Shown here piece after piece: positions 46,185-55,739 of a stretch of DNA of 64,000 nucleotides; the stretch's first letter is position 1; each line of letters begins with the position of its first letter. The notes beneath the pieces are model-generated. The model saw only the letters and a program-made list of their open reading frames with translations. It searched no databases and was not told where the DNA came from. Origin of the DNA: Anabaenopsis elenkinii CCIBt3563. Lineage in GTDB: Bacteria > Cyanobacteriota > Cyanobacteriia > Cyanobacteriales > Nostocaceae. The position numbers and the translations under genes were made by a program. Location of the stretch: NCBI RefSeq assembly GCF_015245355.1, contig NZ_CP063311.1:2453217-2517216 (forward strand), in the 5' to 3' direction.

Positions 46185-47848
46185 CTATCCATTACCCACA
46201 TCTTTCTTAACATTGCTGGAAGGCAAACACAATAAAGGTTGTAGAGATGTGCATAGTGGGGAGGATTGACAAAAAAGAATAAGTATGGATATTGAGAAGA
46301 CCCAACAGGTGATTGAGTTTTTGAATACAGGGGCGAGGGGCTACCCTCCGCCATAGGCGATCGCTAAATGTCAAGATAAGATGGGGAATCGGAGTGAAGT
46401 AATTGCCAAGTAGCAGCAATATCGTGTAAGCGTCGTAGCCCACGCCAAATGGTTTTCACACCCGGTTCACCATCACCTTTGCGACCCAAAAAACCACCAA
46501 GAGTGGCAATCATTCGCACAGCATCATGCAAAGAAGGTGGGTGGTCTGGAGGAATAGGATTTTTGTTGATAGTGGCACATAAGGACTGCCATTCACTGTT
46601 TTCCAAAACAACATCACAAGGTAAATCAGGATGAACTCGTGCTTGATAAGTAAGCCATAACAATCGCCAAGCGACAATAGTATAAGTGGCTAGTGCCATG
46701 TGAATTCGGTCAGCAGTTTCCAGTTGTAATTTCTCGATGCCACAGCCACTTTTTAATGTGTAATGATAACGTTCTATCAACCAACGGTAAGTGTACCATT
46801 GAACACAACATGCAGCATCTTCTAGACTGTTAATTTCTAAGCTAGTAATTAATAACCAACTAATGGGATTTGTTCCTGGAGGTGGATTTTCCTCTTCTGC
46901 CAAAATTACTTGTAACCTGACAGGTTTTAGCTGTAAACGTCCAATATGGTGTAATGGTACTTGAATATCAAAACTCGTGAACCTAATTGTCAGTCTCGCC
47001 TGTCTGGAACTATGTTCTGGAGAGCGTTTTACTTCTACAGTCACTGTTCCAGATGCTTCGATTTGACGAATGGCAAGATGTAGATATTTGCCACAATGGT
47101 CTACTTTACGATTATGAGTCCCACGAATTAGTAAGTGTGATTTTTCTCGACGTTGCTGGTTAAAAAGGTCAAATATATCCGCCTCTGAGTCACCTATTGT
47201 TACTACTTCAATTTCTGAGGGAATCAAATTTTGTGTAGTCTGCAACCCATCCAACCAACGTTGACTTTCTTTTTCTTTTGTCTCTCGTTGACGACGTTTT
47301 TTAGCAATACCTAAATTCTCTTGTTCTCTTGCCCATACTTGCTGCTCAATAATTCCTAACGGTACTCCATTACTTGTGGCTGCAAGTGTTGAATGTACTT
47401 TTAATCCTGATGATTTTCTGTGGTCAAGATAACCTACTCCTTTTGTGGCTGGGTGCGATGTTAAATCTATGTTTGTTGTATCTTGTATTGCCAATACTAT
47501 CTCATGTTTTTTGATTCTTTCTATGGTGCTGGATGTGTGGGCAGCACGAATATCACCTGCTTGAAAATGTGGTGATTTCCAAAAATTATATGTTGCCTTT
47601 GTTGCTGCTATATTTCCACAAGCAAGTGGTACACTACTATCTGGTTGTGCTGCCAAATCTTCTACTATCCTGATTAACCGCTTGTTTCGACGTGCATCCC
47701 CTAAGTTTACCTGTGCCAATTCTTTCGCTGCCCACTTTTCCATGATGCCATTACCCACTCTTCTCTTTCAAAACTATAGCCATCAAGGCTTTCACTCTGA
47801 TGTTAAGTCTTTTGTCTAATTGTTAAGAAAGATGTGGGTAATGGATAG
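46185..47848 (-). mobile_element. IS4-family, IS50-like insertion sequence, complete
   Basis: A 1664-bp element with perfect 27-bp inverted repeats starting CTATCCATTACCCACATC. The direct repeat CTTCAGGCAT lies on both sides (46175-46184 and 47849-47858). One transposase gene fills it. The target was the CCCCTGCC-TTCA-GGCATGGGG end hairpin of the IS200/IS605 relic. Its ends match those of the 212-bp non-autonomous element at 14195-14406. Confidence 0.93.
46364..47743 (-). CDS. IS50/Tn5-type transposase
   Basis: 459 residues from MEKWAAKELAQVNLGDARRNKRL, the typical Tn5-type DNA-binding start; five codons further upstream are also open. The DDE triad is visible: Asp in AIQDTTNIDL near residue 93, Asp in VTIGDSEADIFDLF near 184, and the Y(2)R(3)E(6)K signature in YTYRWLIERYHYTLKSG near 327. 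All parts are present with no stop, so it may still be functional and could mobilise the short derivative at 14.2 kb. Confidence 0.92.
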   Translation of the reverse strand: MEKWAAKELAQVNLGDARRNKRLIRIVEDLAAQPDSSVPLACGNIAATKATYNFWKSPHFQAGDIRAAHTSSTIERIKKHEIVLAIQDTTNIDLTSHPATKGVGYLDHRKSSGLKVHSTLAATSNGVPLGIIEQQVWAREQENLGIAKKRRQRETKEKESQRWLDGLQTTQNLIPSEIEVVTIGDSEADIFDLFNQQRREKSHLLIRGTHNRKVDHCGKYLHLAIRQIEASGTVTVEVKRSPEHSSRQARLTIRFTSFDIQVPLHHIGRLQLKPVRLQVILAEEENPPPGTNPISWLLITSLEINSLEDAACCVQWYTYRWLIERYHYTLKSGCGIEKLQLETADRIHMALATYTIVAWRLLWLTYQARVHPDLPCDVVLENSEWQSLCATINKNPIPPDHPPSLHDAVRMIATLGGFLGRKGDGEPGVKTIWRGLRRLHDIAATWQLLHSDSPSYLDI

Positions 47849-47912
47849 CTTCAGGCATGGGGAGTGTCAAAATCTCTATTGTCTATTCCCCAGCTCCTTC
47901 AAAAAAACCATA

Positions 47913-48917
47913 TCAACCAACACCAACCACCGAAATCAAATCCCGACGACACCTTTCCCAAGCCAGAGTAGTAGAAATAATTTCATCCAGATCATTATAT
48001 TTTGGTTGCCAACCCAGTAAGCCACCGATTTGATCAGCACTAGCGATCACACAAGCCGGGTCACCGGGGCGACGTTCTGTTTCCACGACTGGAAAATCCA
48101 CCCCAGAAATCTCCTTCACCCGTTCAATCACCTCACGGACACTGTATCCTTGTCCATAACCACAATTGAGAACTTGACTATCGTGACCTTGCTGCAGATA
48201 AGTCAAAGCATTTAAATGTGCGGCGGCTAAATCCTCCACATGAATATAGTCTCTAATTGCCGTCCCATCTGGTGTAGAAAAATCCGTACCAAAAATTTGC
48301 ACCCCTGCTCTGCGTTGCAATGCAGCATCACAAGTGACGCGAATCAAATGAGATGCATCTTTTAACATCTGCCCCAATCGCCCACCAGGCTCGGCTCCGG
48401 CTACATTAAAGTAACGTAAAATTACGTAACGTAAATCAGAAGCCTTGGCATAGTCACGAATCAGCCACTCACAAGCAAGTTTAGAGCGTCCATAGGGATT
48501 AATCGGTTCAGTGGGCGTAGATTCAGTTACGGGAACTGTTGCAGGTTGTCCATAGACAGCCGCAGTACTAGAAAAGATAATTTGCCTTACACCCCTCTTG
48601 TGACAACAACGGAGTAAATTCAGGGTATTGCGAGTATTGTTAGCGTAATAATCTAGGGGATAAGAAACAGACTCGGGTACACTCAGGCTAGCAGCAAAGT
48701 GTAAAACAGCGGTAAATTCGTGCTGAGAAAATACCCGCCACAGGTGTTGTAAATCTTGTAAATCACCAATAATTAACTCACCATGCAATACTGCTTGGGG
48801 TGAACCTGTAGAACAATTGTCATAGACGACAACATCATAACCTGCTTCCCCCAGCTGACGAACTACATGGGAGCCAATGTATCCGGCTCCCCCGGTGACT
48901 AAGACTTTTTGATTCAT
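47913..48917 (-). CDS. galE: UDP-glucose 4-epimerase
   Basis: A 334-residue short-chain dehydrogenase-type epimerase. TGGAGYIGSHVVRQL at the N-terminus binds NAD. SSTAAVYG and the YGRSK motif near residue 147 give the catalytic Ser/Tyr/Lys. It interconverts UDP-glucose and UDP-galactose, supplying precursors for the polysaccharide locus. Its start overlaps the stop of the glycosylphosphotransferase gene by 4 bp, so the two are coupled. Confidence 0.95.
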   Translation of the reverse strand: MNQKVLVTGGAGYIGSHVVRQLGEAGYDVVVYDNCSTGSPQAVLHGELIIGDLQDLQHLWRVFSQHEFTAVLHFAASLSVPESVSYPLDYYANNTRNTLNLLRCCHKRGVRQIIFSSTAAVYGQPATVPVTESTPTEPINPYGRSKLACEWLIRDYAKASDLRYVILRYFNVAGAEPGGRLGQMLKDASHLIRVTCDAALQRRAGVQIFGTDFSTPDGTAIRDYIHVEDLAAAHLNALTYLQQGHDSQVLNCGYGQGYSVREVIERVKEISGVDFPVVETERRPGDPACVIASADQIGGLLGWQPKYNDLDEIISTTLAWERCRRDLISVVGVG

Positions 48918-50317
48918 CTACCTTTACCTAGTAGTACTACCCGAATAGTTTTGAAAAAGATGGCTAAATCTAAAACCAGAGAATAATTTTTGATGTAGTA
49001 CAGGTCATAAGCTAGTTTTTCCCTAGCATCCTCCACTGATGCGCCGTAGGGGTACATCACCTGGGCCCAACCTGTAATTCCCGGTTTGACAACATAACGT
49101 AAGTCATAGTAGGGAATTTCTTCTCGCAACTTGACATCAAATTCTGGTCTTTCTGGACGCGGCCCAATGAGGCTCATTTCTCCCCGGAGGACGTTGAAAA
49201 TCTGTGGGAGTTCATCGATTCTCATCAGGCGTAACCAGCGTCCTACCCTGGTGATTCGCGGATCTTGTTGGTTCGCCCATTGCGCCCCCCGTTTTTCCGC
49301 ATCCTCATACATAGATCGGAACTTGTACACCCTAAAGGGTTTTCCATCCACACCAGCTCGTATCTGTGTGTAAAACACTGGTCCTGGACTATCTAACTTA
49401 ATAGCTACTATTACTAGCAACATCAGCGGAGATAAAAAGGCCAGTAATAACCATGCCAGAATAATGTCTAATATACGTTTGAGCTTTTGGCTGATGCTAT
49501 CAGCTGCTAAATTAAAACCATTACCAAAAGCTAGCCAGTTATCCTGAAGCACAGATGAGGGAAGTTTATACCACAAGGTTTCACAAATATCAGGAATCCC
49601 ATAGATGGAAACGCCAGACAAACGTAACTGGATTAACTGCTGTATATGTGCATCAGATAATTGTGTTCCTACTATTACCCCTGACCAAGATTGTTGACTC
49701 CATTGGGGTAGGTCATTGAGGCTCCCCGTAGAAACTCGATTACTTTTTTCTAACTTATTGATGTTCTCCTCGGCGGTTGTGAGTATCACCAGATGACCTA
49801 ATGAACTCTGTTCTAAAAAGGTTTCCGCAAATAAAATGGTTTTTTTACTTGCACCTAAAATTAACCAACGTCTTTGTTGAGCTTGCGATCGCGCCCAGTT
49901 TGAACCCCATATTCTTAATCCTATAGCCCAGATGGTAAATATCCCTAAACTAGGGAGTAAAATCCCTGGTTCTAAAACCAGATATTTTCCCCAAACACCA
50001 GTAAAGTAAATCAGAGATGCCATCATGCAGCCTATAACCGCATTACTAATCAAAATCCGGTAGGGAGCGCGTAAACCTGATATTTGGCTTTCTGGATGGT
50101 AAGTATTTGCTAAATACAGCCCGGCGAGAACTAGGCAAAAAAATAAATAAATTACACCTTCAGAACTCTTGATATTTTCAGCCCCCCGCCACCAGAGAAA
50201 AAGGGATAAACTCAAAAATAAACCTAGAATATCCCCTAATAACAGTAAGACACAGAGGATATGATCTGTGTAATGTAAATTCCTGGTTTTTTGGCGAATA
50301 GGAAAAGTCGTATTCAT
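48914..50317 (-). CDS. Polyprenyl glycosylphosphotransferase (WcaJ/HepC-like)
   Basis: A 467-residue membrane enzyme that loads the first sugar phosphate onto undecaprenyl phosphate. Four N-terminal helices (about residues 15-135) precede a CoA-binding-like domain. The C-terminal catalytic domain begins RILDIILAWLLLAFLSPLMLLVIVAIKLDSPGPVFY near 283 and has KFRSMYEDAE, RIDELPQIFNVLRGEMSLIGPRPERPEF and KPGITGWAQV. It is first in a minus-strand pair with galE. HepC of Anabaena belongs to the same family, but which polysaccharide is made here is not shown. Confidence 0.9.
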   Translation of the reverse strand: MNTTFPIRQKTRNLHYTDHILCVLLLLGDILGLFLSLSLFLWWRGAENIKSSEGVIYLFFCLVLAGLYLANTYHPESQISGLRAPYRILISNAVIGCMMASLIYFTGVWGKYLVLEPGILLPSLGIFTIWAIGLRIWGSNWARSQAQQRRWLILGASKKTILFAETFLEQSSLGHLVILTTAEENINKLEKSNRVSTGSLNDLPQWSQQSWSGVIVGTQLSDAHIQQLIQLRLSGVSIYGIPDICETLWYKLPSSVLQDNWLAFGNGFNLAADSISQKLKRILDIILAWLLLAFLSPLMLLVIVAIKLDSPGPVFYTQIRAGVDGKPFRVYKFRSMYEDAEKRGAQWANQQDPRITRVGRWLRLMRIDELPQIFNVLRGEMSLIGPRPERPEFDVKLREEIPYYDLRYVVKPGITGWAQVMYPYGASVEDAREKLAYDLYYIKNYSLVLDLAIFFKTIRVVLLGKGR

Positions 50318-50748
50318 ATGCGTAAATTAGGAAAAAGTCCCAACATTTATGCTAAAAGTCCTCAGAAAAATACATGATGATTTATCGAAAAACAAGCCAT
50401 GATTTTCATGAATACACCAACTGATTCTCATCAGACGGATATTTGTTGTATTAATGGTTATTTAGTGTCATGGAGAACTTAATATATTCCGAGTCGCCAC
50501 TTCTATGTCAAAATTACGTAAATTTATAAATTAAGTAAAATCCCCTAGTTTGCTGGTCATGAGGTATGGAGATTAAGTAATTTTTCGGTGAGAATAGCTC
50601 AAGTAATTACTCTTAGGTTGCTGTACAGAAATAATGAAAATTAAGTATTTACTACATTTAGATGAAAACAGTAGAATTACGTTTGTTATTAACATGAAAA
50701 ATATTGGATAATTCACCATGTTATTGATTAATTGTCAGAGGATATTAA
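50318..50748. other. AT-rich divergent intergenic region
   Basis: This lies between the divergent glycosylphosphotransferase and Wzc-type genes. It must contain their promoters, but no convincing operator, RNA or coding frame is seen by eye. Confidence 0.4.
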
Positions 50749-50912
50749 GAGGATGTTTGATAAGTTTTCAACAGAGAACAGGGAACACAGAACAAAAAGG
50801 AAAGCAATAAAATCAAGTCCCATTCCCTCCACAAGGAAAGGGTGAGGGTGGGCTAAAACAATATTTGATACATTAATCATAACTTTTAAATCATAACTTT
50901 TAAAATATCCTA
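50749..50912. mobile_element. MITE copy 4 (degenerate, GAGGATG family)
   Basis: The left end GAGGATGTTTGATAAGTTTTC is intact. The interior has the GGGAACA block and a degenerate CCCTCC/GGGTGAGGGTGGG hairpin. The right end is decayed (ATATCCTATA), with a duplicated ATAACTTTTAAA piece. It ends 18 bp before the wzc-type start codon, so it occupies the core promoter and leader of that gene. Confidence 0.75.
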
Positions 50913-50930
50913 TAAAGTATTAACTGATCT

Positions 50931-53126
50931 ATGCCTTACTATCAAGAAGACCAAGACGAAATTAATTTACAAAAGTATTGGCTCACTGTAAAAAGACGTT
51001 GGTTACTGATAGCAACAATTATCGGGTCTGTTTTTGGACTGACAGCCTTCGTCACTTTTAGTCAAAAGCCGATTTATCAAGCCGAAGGTCAGCTGATTTT
51101 TGATAAGCAAAATAGTATTTCTTCCCTGACAGGTGTGAGTGAGAGCCTGGGAGAACTCAGTGGTGTGGGAGTTGGTTCCAACCCTTTGGACACCCAAGCT
51201 GAAATTATTCGCTCTCACCCCCTAATTCAAAAAACTATTTCTGAGTTACAGCTAAATAATCAAGATGGAGAACCTTTAGGAATCAATAGTTTCCGGAGTA
51301 ACTTAAAAGTAGAAAGTATTCGAGGTACTGATGTTTTGCAGATTTCCTACCGGAGTGTTGACCCTGAAGAAGCCAAAGCCGTAGTCAATCAATTAATGTC
51401 CGCCTATCTAGAAAATAATGTGCTGACTAACCGTTCCCAAGCTACAGCAGCAAGGGAATTTTTAAGTAAGGAATTACCCGTGGTTGAAGCACAAGTTGCA
51501 GAAGCGGAATTAGCACTACGTCGGTTTAAAGAAAAATACCAGGTTGTACTCTTAGAAGAAGAAGCTAAACAAGGAGTTGAAAGACTCTATGAAATATCTA
51601 ACCAGATCACTCTACTGCGGGCGCGATTAGTAGATGCTAACAGCCGTTCTGCTGCTTTGCAAAATCAACTGGGATTGAATATACAGCAAGCTACGGCAAT
51701 TAATACTTTGAGTCAGTCAGCAGCAGTACAACAAGTGCTATCAGAATACCAACAGGTTCAAGATCAGTTGGCTGTAGAAAGGTCAAGGTTAACAGAACAA
51801 CATCCCACAGTTGTGAACTTATTGGAGAAAGAACAAGCTCTTAGGGCACAGTTAGAAGCAAGAGTTACCCAAACCCTGGGTAGTTCACAGCCAATTCCAG
51901 AGCAAAATTTACAAATGGGAGAACTCAAACAAGCCTTAACTGCTAATTTGGTGCAAGTAGAAGTAGAACGACTGGGTTTGGAGAATCAAGTTAATGTATT
52001 GAACCAGGCTTTTACCACCGATGAAGCCCGTCTGAGAACCTTACCCAAGCTGGAACAACAACAACTACAGCTACAACGACAGCTACAAGTGGCAAGAGTC
52101 ATCTACGAACAAATGCTGACAAGATTCCAAGAAGTGCAAGTGGTGGAAAACCAGAATGTTGGTAATGCCAGAATTATTTCTCAGGCTTTATTGCCGGATA
52201 AATCCGTTTCTCCTCGTATTCAATTGAATTTGGCACTAGGGGGATTTTTAGGATTCTTCTTGGCTTTTGCAGCCGCTTTATTACTAGATGCTGTAGACAA
52301 ATCTGTGAAAACAGCTGAAGAAGCCCAGGAACTGTTCGGTTATCCTTTGTTGGGTACCGTTCCTAAGCTATCTCGTGAGCAGAATACAACAGAATTACCT
52401 GTACTCAATAACCCCTACTCATCGGTGAATGCAGCCTTTGAAATGCTGCAAATCAACCTTGGTTTTAGCCTGTCAGACCAGGAACTCAAGGTGATTGTCG
52501 TCAGCAGCTGTTTACCTGGTGAGGGTAAATCTTTTGTGGCGGCTAATTTGGCAGTGGCTACTGCCCAGATGGGAAGGCGAGTACTATTAATTGATGCAGA
52601 TATGCGCCGTCCCCGTCAACATGAACTGTGGAAACAACCTAACTTGATGGGGTTAAGTAATATTTTAGTGGGGCAAGCTACTTTGGCACAAACCACTCAC
52701 GAAGTCATAGTAAATCTAGAGTTGGTCACGGCGGGAACTATACCCCCTAACGCGGCGGCGCTGTTGGACTCACAGCGGATGCAGCAGTTACTGCAACAGG
52801 CTTCCCAAGATTATGATTGCGTGATTATTGACACGCCACCTTTAAGATTTATTGCTGATGCCTCAATTATCGGCAAAATGGCAGATGGAGTGTTATTAGT
52901 TGCCCGTCCTGGTGTGGTTAATTCTGATGCCATTATCACTACAAAGACACTGCTAGAAAATTCACGGTTGTCCGTGTTGGGCATGGTGGTAAATGCCGTA
53001 TCTAACAATAGTAGTTACTCCTACAATCATTATTATGACTATCATGCTAAAAACCGAGATAGGAAAAATCAGACTATTGAGTCTCAATTCAAAGAAATAA
53101 CCGGTAAATGGTTCAATAAATCGTAA
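50931..53126 (+). CDS. wzc: Wzc-type polysaccharide co-polymerase / tyrosine autokinase
   Basis: A 731-residue inner-membrane protein controlling chain length and export. The Wzz domain starts after the first helix (residues 27-45), a long coiled-coil region (about 190-420) follows, and a second helix is at 430-455. The BY-kinase has Walker A CLPGEGKSFVAANLAVATAQMG near 530, Walker A' LLIDADMRRPRQH near 555 and Walker B CVIIDTPP near 640. The C-terminus has a tyrosine cluster SSYSYNHYYDYH for autophosphorylation. First gene of the plus-strand polysaccharide run. Confidence 0.93.
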   Translation: MPYYQEDQDEINLQKYWLTVKRRWLLIATIIGSVFGLTAFVTFSQKPIYQAEGQLIFDKQNSISSLTGVSESLGELSGVGVGSNPLDTQAEIIRSHPLIQKTISELQLNNQDGEPLGINSFRSNLKVESIRGTDVLQISYRSVDPEEAKAVVNQLMSAYLENNVLTNRSQATAAREFLSKELPVVEAQVAEAELALRRFKEKYQVVLLEEEAKQGVERLYEISNQITLLRARLVDANSRSAALQNQLGLNIQQATAINTLSQSAAVQQVLSEYQQVQDQLAVERSRLTEQHPTVVNLLEKEQALRAQLEARVTQTLGSSQPIPEQNLQMGELKQALTANLVQVEVERLGLENQVNVLNQAFTTDEARLRTLPKLEQQQLQLQRQLQVARVIYEQMLTRFQEVQVVENQNVGNARIISQALLPDKSVSPRIQLNLALGGFLGFFLAFAAALLLDAVDKSVKTAEEAQELFGYPLLGTVPKLSREQNTTELPVLNNPYSSVNAAFEMLQINLGFSLSDQELKVIVVSSCLPGEGKSFVAANLAVATAQMGRRVLLIDADMRRPRQHELWKQPNLMGLSNILVGQATLAQTTHEVIVNLELVTAGTIPPNAAALLDSQRMQQLLQQASQDYDCVIIDTPPLRFIADASIIGKMADGVLLVARPGVVNSDAIITTKTLLENSRLSVLGMVVNAVSNNSSYSYNHYYDYHAKNRDRKNQTIESQFKEITGKWFNKS

Positions 53127-53397
53127 TTTTTACTAGGTAATCTTCTGTAAATATAAACATAAACTAGGAAAAACTTTGACAAATTATTACCTCATACTAT
53201 CACCGGATGATATTCCGTAGAAATACGTTTTTGAAAATTCCATGAAATTACCTATTGTGTTTTTATGGAGAACGCATAAGATATAAAAATTAATTAATCA
53301 AATTCTTTTTTTCACGACTTAGATGTTAATCCATCTGAATAAGTTTAACCCCTCCAAAACTAACTTTACTATCTGCTGTATATATTAGGAGATCAAA

Positions 53398-53751
53398 TTG
53401 GCAAGAAGGTGCGATCGCAATCGGAAATGGTCAAAATGCAGAGCTATTTACTGTCCTATTCATGGATGTTATCTTGATAGCGTTAGTCAAAAATATAGGA
53501 TTGATGCTGATAAATTTTTAAGTCGGCGGTCTGGGTCTTTATTAATAAGCAAATATAGAACAGTTCCCATCATAGCAGAGTGGTTAGAGGCTTTTTGGTG
53601 TCAAGAGTGTCAGCAAAAAAATTGGTATTATATCCGTCACTTTGATGACGGGAAATACGAGATTTCTTTAGCTCCCAGGGAACTATGGCAACAGTTAACA
53701 GGGGTAATGGGTTCTCAGGGTAATCCTGCTGTAGGTGAGTTTACGCGGTGA
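53398..53751 (+). CDS. Cys-rich small protein in the polysaccharide locus
   Basis: 117 residues from a TTG with AGGAG 6 bases upstream. Six cysteines plus His suggest two zinc knuckles: KCRAIYCPIHGCYLD near residues 13-27 and FWCQECQQKNWYYIRH near 66-81. The N-terminus is basic (ARRCDRNRKWSK). No membrane segment is found. I do not recognise a family. Its place between wzc and the exporter suggests a regulatory or scaffold role in the same pathway, which is inference. Confidence 0.65.
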   Translation: MARRCDRNRKWSKCRAIYCPIHGCYLDSVSQKYRIDADKFLSRRSGSLLISKYRTVPIIAEWLEAFWCQECQQKNWYYIRHFDDGKYEISLAPRELWQQLTGVMGSQGNPAVGEFTR

Positions 53752-53856
53752 ACGCCAGATCCCTTCGCTGTCATACTTGAAATTCTTTGATTCTCTTTAA
53801 AATCTTACAGATAAAAGGACTCCCAGATTTTTCATCCAGTCAAAAGCCAACCGTAT

Positions 53857-55674
53857 ATGCACAGTAAAAAGCGACATAAGCACAGTCAAACATTAATTAA
53901 GGAATTACGGCAATTGTGGGGCTACCTGAGTGGTCGCCGTCAGGTGCAGTTGGGGGCTTTGCTACTGCTGATGCTGCTGTCTTCTGTGAGTGAGATGGTT
54001 AGTGTGGGGGCAATTTTTCCCTTTCTGGGAGCCTTGACTAATGCACAGATGCTGTTGAATGCTCCCCATCTCCAACCAGTATTAAACTTATTACAGATTC
54101 AGACCCCAACCCAACTAGTGAGGGCCTTAGCTGTGGGGTTCATTGTCGCCGCAGTGTTGGCTAATGGGCTGCGGTTGCTGACCCTGCATGTGCGGTTGCG
54201 CTTGGCTGCAGCGGTGGGTTCTGATATCAGTAGCCAAGTTTATCACACTACCCTGCGACAGCCCTACAGTTTCCATGTGCAGCACAACAGTAGCGATTTG
54301 ATGCAGACAGTAACCGGGGATACCACGCTTCTGACTAGTAATATCTTGATACCCTTGGTGGCGTTTTTGACGGATGCCCTGGTTATACCTGCTTTAATGG
54401 GGACGCTATTATTCATTGATGGCAACATTGCCCTCTGGACAGGAGTAATTTTAGGGGGAGCCTACACAGTGATTTATCGCACCCGGCAACGTTTACTCAA
54501 GCGTAATAGCAAAATTATCGCTGAATCAGGGCAACGGAAAATCAAGGTAGTGCAGGAGGGGATTGGCGGGATTCGGGATGTGCTATTGGGACATTCCCAA
54601 GAATTTTTTGAGCGGGTGTATCTGGGGGCGGAGGCTGCTTTCAAGCAAGCTACAGCAACTAATTTGATTATTTCCCAGTCCCCCAGATATCTCATAGAGG
54701 CTTTGGCATTGTCTGCGATCGCCCTTTTAGCACTGAGTTTAGGTCAAAATGGGGATTTTAGCCAGGCGGTGCCAGTATTAGGTAGTTTAGCCCTGGGGGC
54801 GAAACGGTTACTACCGGCTTTACAAGAGGCTTTTGCATCTGTGGCAAAAATTCAGGGGTCGCGGGCGGCGTTAACGCGGGTGTTAGTAGCCTTAGAACGA
54901 CCCATTGAGCCACTGCTGGGAACGGCTCTTACCAGGCCCTTGGGGTTGGAACAGGAACTACGGTTTGAGGGGGTATGGTTTGGTTATCACCAGGAAACAC
55001 CCTGGGTATTGCGTGATTTTCACCTGCAGATTGTCGCCAAGACCACAGTAGGGTTTGTGGGGAGTACGGGAAGTGGGAAAAGTACCACAGCAGATTTAAT
55101 TTTGGGACTTCTGCAGCCAAATAAAGGCACAATATGGGTAGATGGGTTACCTTTACAAGGTGAGAGGTTACGCCAATGGCAACAGAGTATTGCCCATGTA
55201 CCCCAGCAGATTTTTCTGAGTGATGGCACTATTGCGGAGAATATTGCTTTTGGGATTCCTCAAGACCAGATTGATTTTGAGCAAGTGCGAAAGGCGGCGC
55301 GGTTGGCTCAGATTGATGAATTTATAGAGGGATTACCAGCTAAATATGATACCTACGTAGGAGAGCGGGGAATTCGGCTGAGTGGGGGTCAACGGCAGCG
55401 TATAGGCATTGCCCGGGCGCTGTATCGCAATGCCTCGGTGATTGTGTTTGATGAGGCGACGAGTGCGCTGGATAATGCGACAGAGCGGGAGGTGATGGCG
55501 GCTATTGAGGGGTTGAGTCATCAGTTGACGGTAATTTTAATTGCCCACAGGTTAAGTACGGTGCAGAGGTGTGATTTGGTGGTGGAGTTAAGTCAGGGGC
55601 GAGTGGTGGCTCAGGGGAGTTATCGGGACTTGTTACAAAGGTCTGCCAGTTTTCAGCGCCTCGCGGCACTTTAA
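53857..55674 (+). CDS. ABC exporter, MsbA/HepA-like
   Basis: A 605-residue half-transporter with membrane domain (about residues 30-325) fused to ATPase. Walker A is GSTGSGKST near 402, Q-loop VPQQIFLSD, signature LSGGQRQR near 508, Walker B VIVFDEATSALD near 528 and H-loop AHRLST. Lipid or lipid-linked glycan export is the likely job. Size and context resemble HepA, which is needed for the heterocyst envelope polysaccharide in Anabaena, but orthology cannot be decided by reading. Confidence 0.9.
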   Translation: MHSKKRHKHSQTLIKELRQLWGYLSGRRQVQLGALLLLMLLSSVSEMVSVGAIFPFLGALTNAQMLLNAPHLQPVLNLLQIQTPTQLVRALAVGFIVAAVLANGLRLLTLHVRLRLAAAVGSDISSQVYHTTLRQPYSFHVQHNSSDLMQTVTGDTTLLTSNILIPLVAFLTDALVIPALMGTLLFIDGNIALWTGVILGGAYTVIYRTRQRLLKRNSKIIAESGQRKIKVVQEGIGGIRDVLLGHSQEFFERVYLGAEAAFKQATATNLIISQSPRYLIEALALSAIALLALSLGQNGDFSQAVPVLGSLALGAKRLLPALQEAFASVAKIQGSRAALTRVLVALERPIEPLLGTALTRPLGLEQELRFEGVWFGYHQETPWVLRDFHLQIVAKTTVGFVGSTGSGKSTTADLILGLLQPNKGTIWVDGLPLQGERLRQWQQSIAHVPQQIFLSDGTIAENIAFGIPQDQIDFEQVRKAARLAQIDEFIEGLPAKYDTYVGERGIRLSGGQRQRIGIARALYRNASVIVFDEATSALDNATEREVMAAIEGLSHQLTVILIAHRLSTVQRCDLVVELSQGRVVAQGSYRDLLQRSASFQRLAAL

Positions 55675-55739
55675 ATACACTTATGAATACCTAAAGCTAA
55701 ACAATTTTACTGATACTAAGAATAACAAAATTGAAAACC

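Noticed and set aside
46057-46269. 70-codon plus-strand frame across the IS50-like left end
   Set aside because: It joins the tail of the TnpB relic in a wrong frame with the inverted repeat of the inserted IS.
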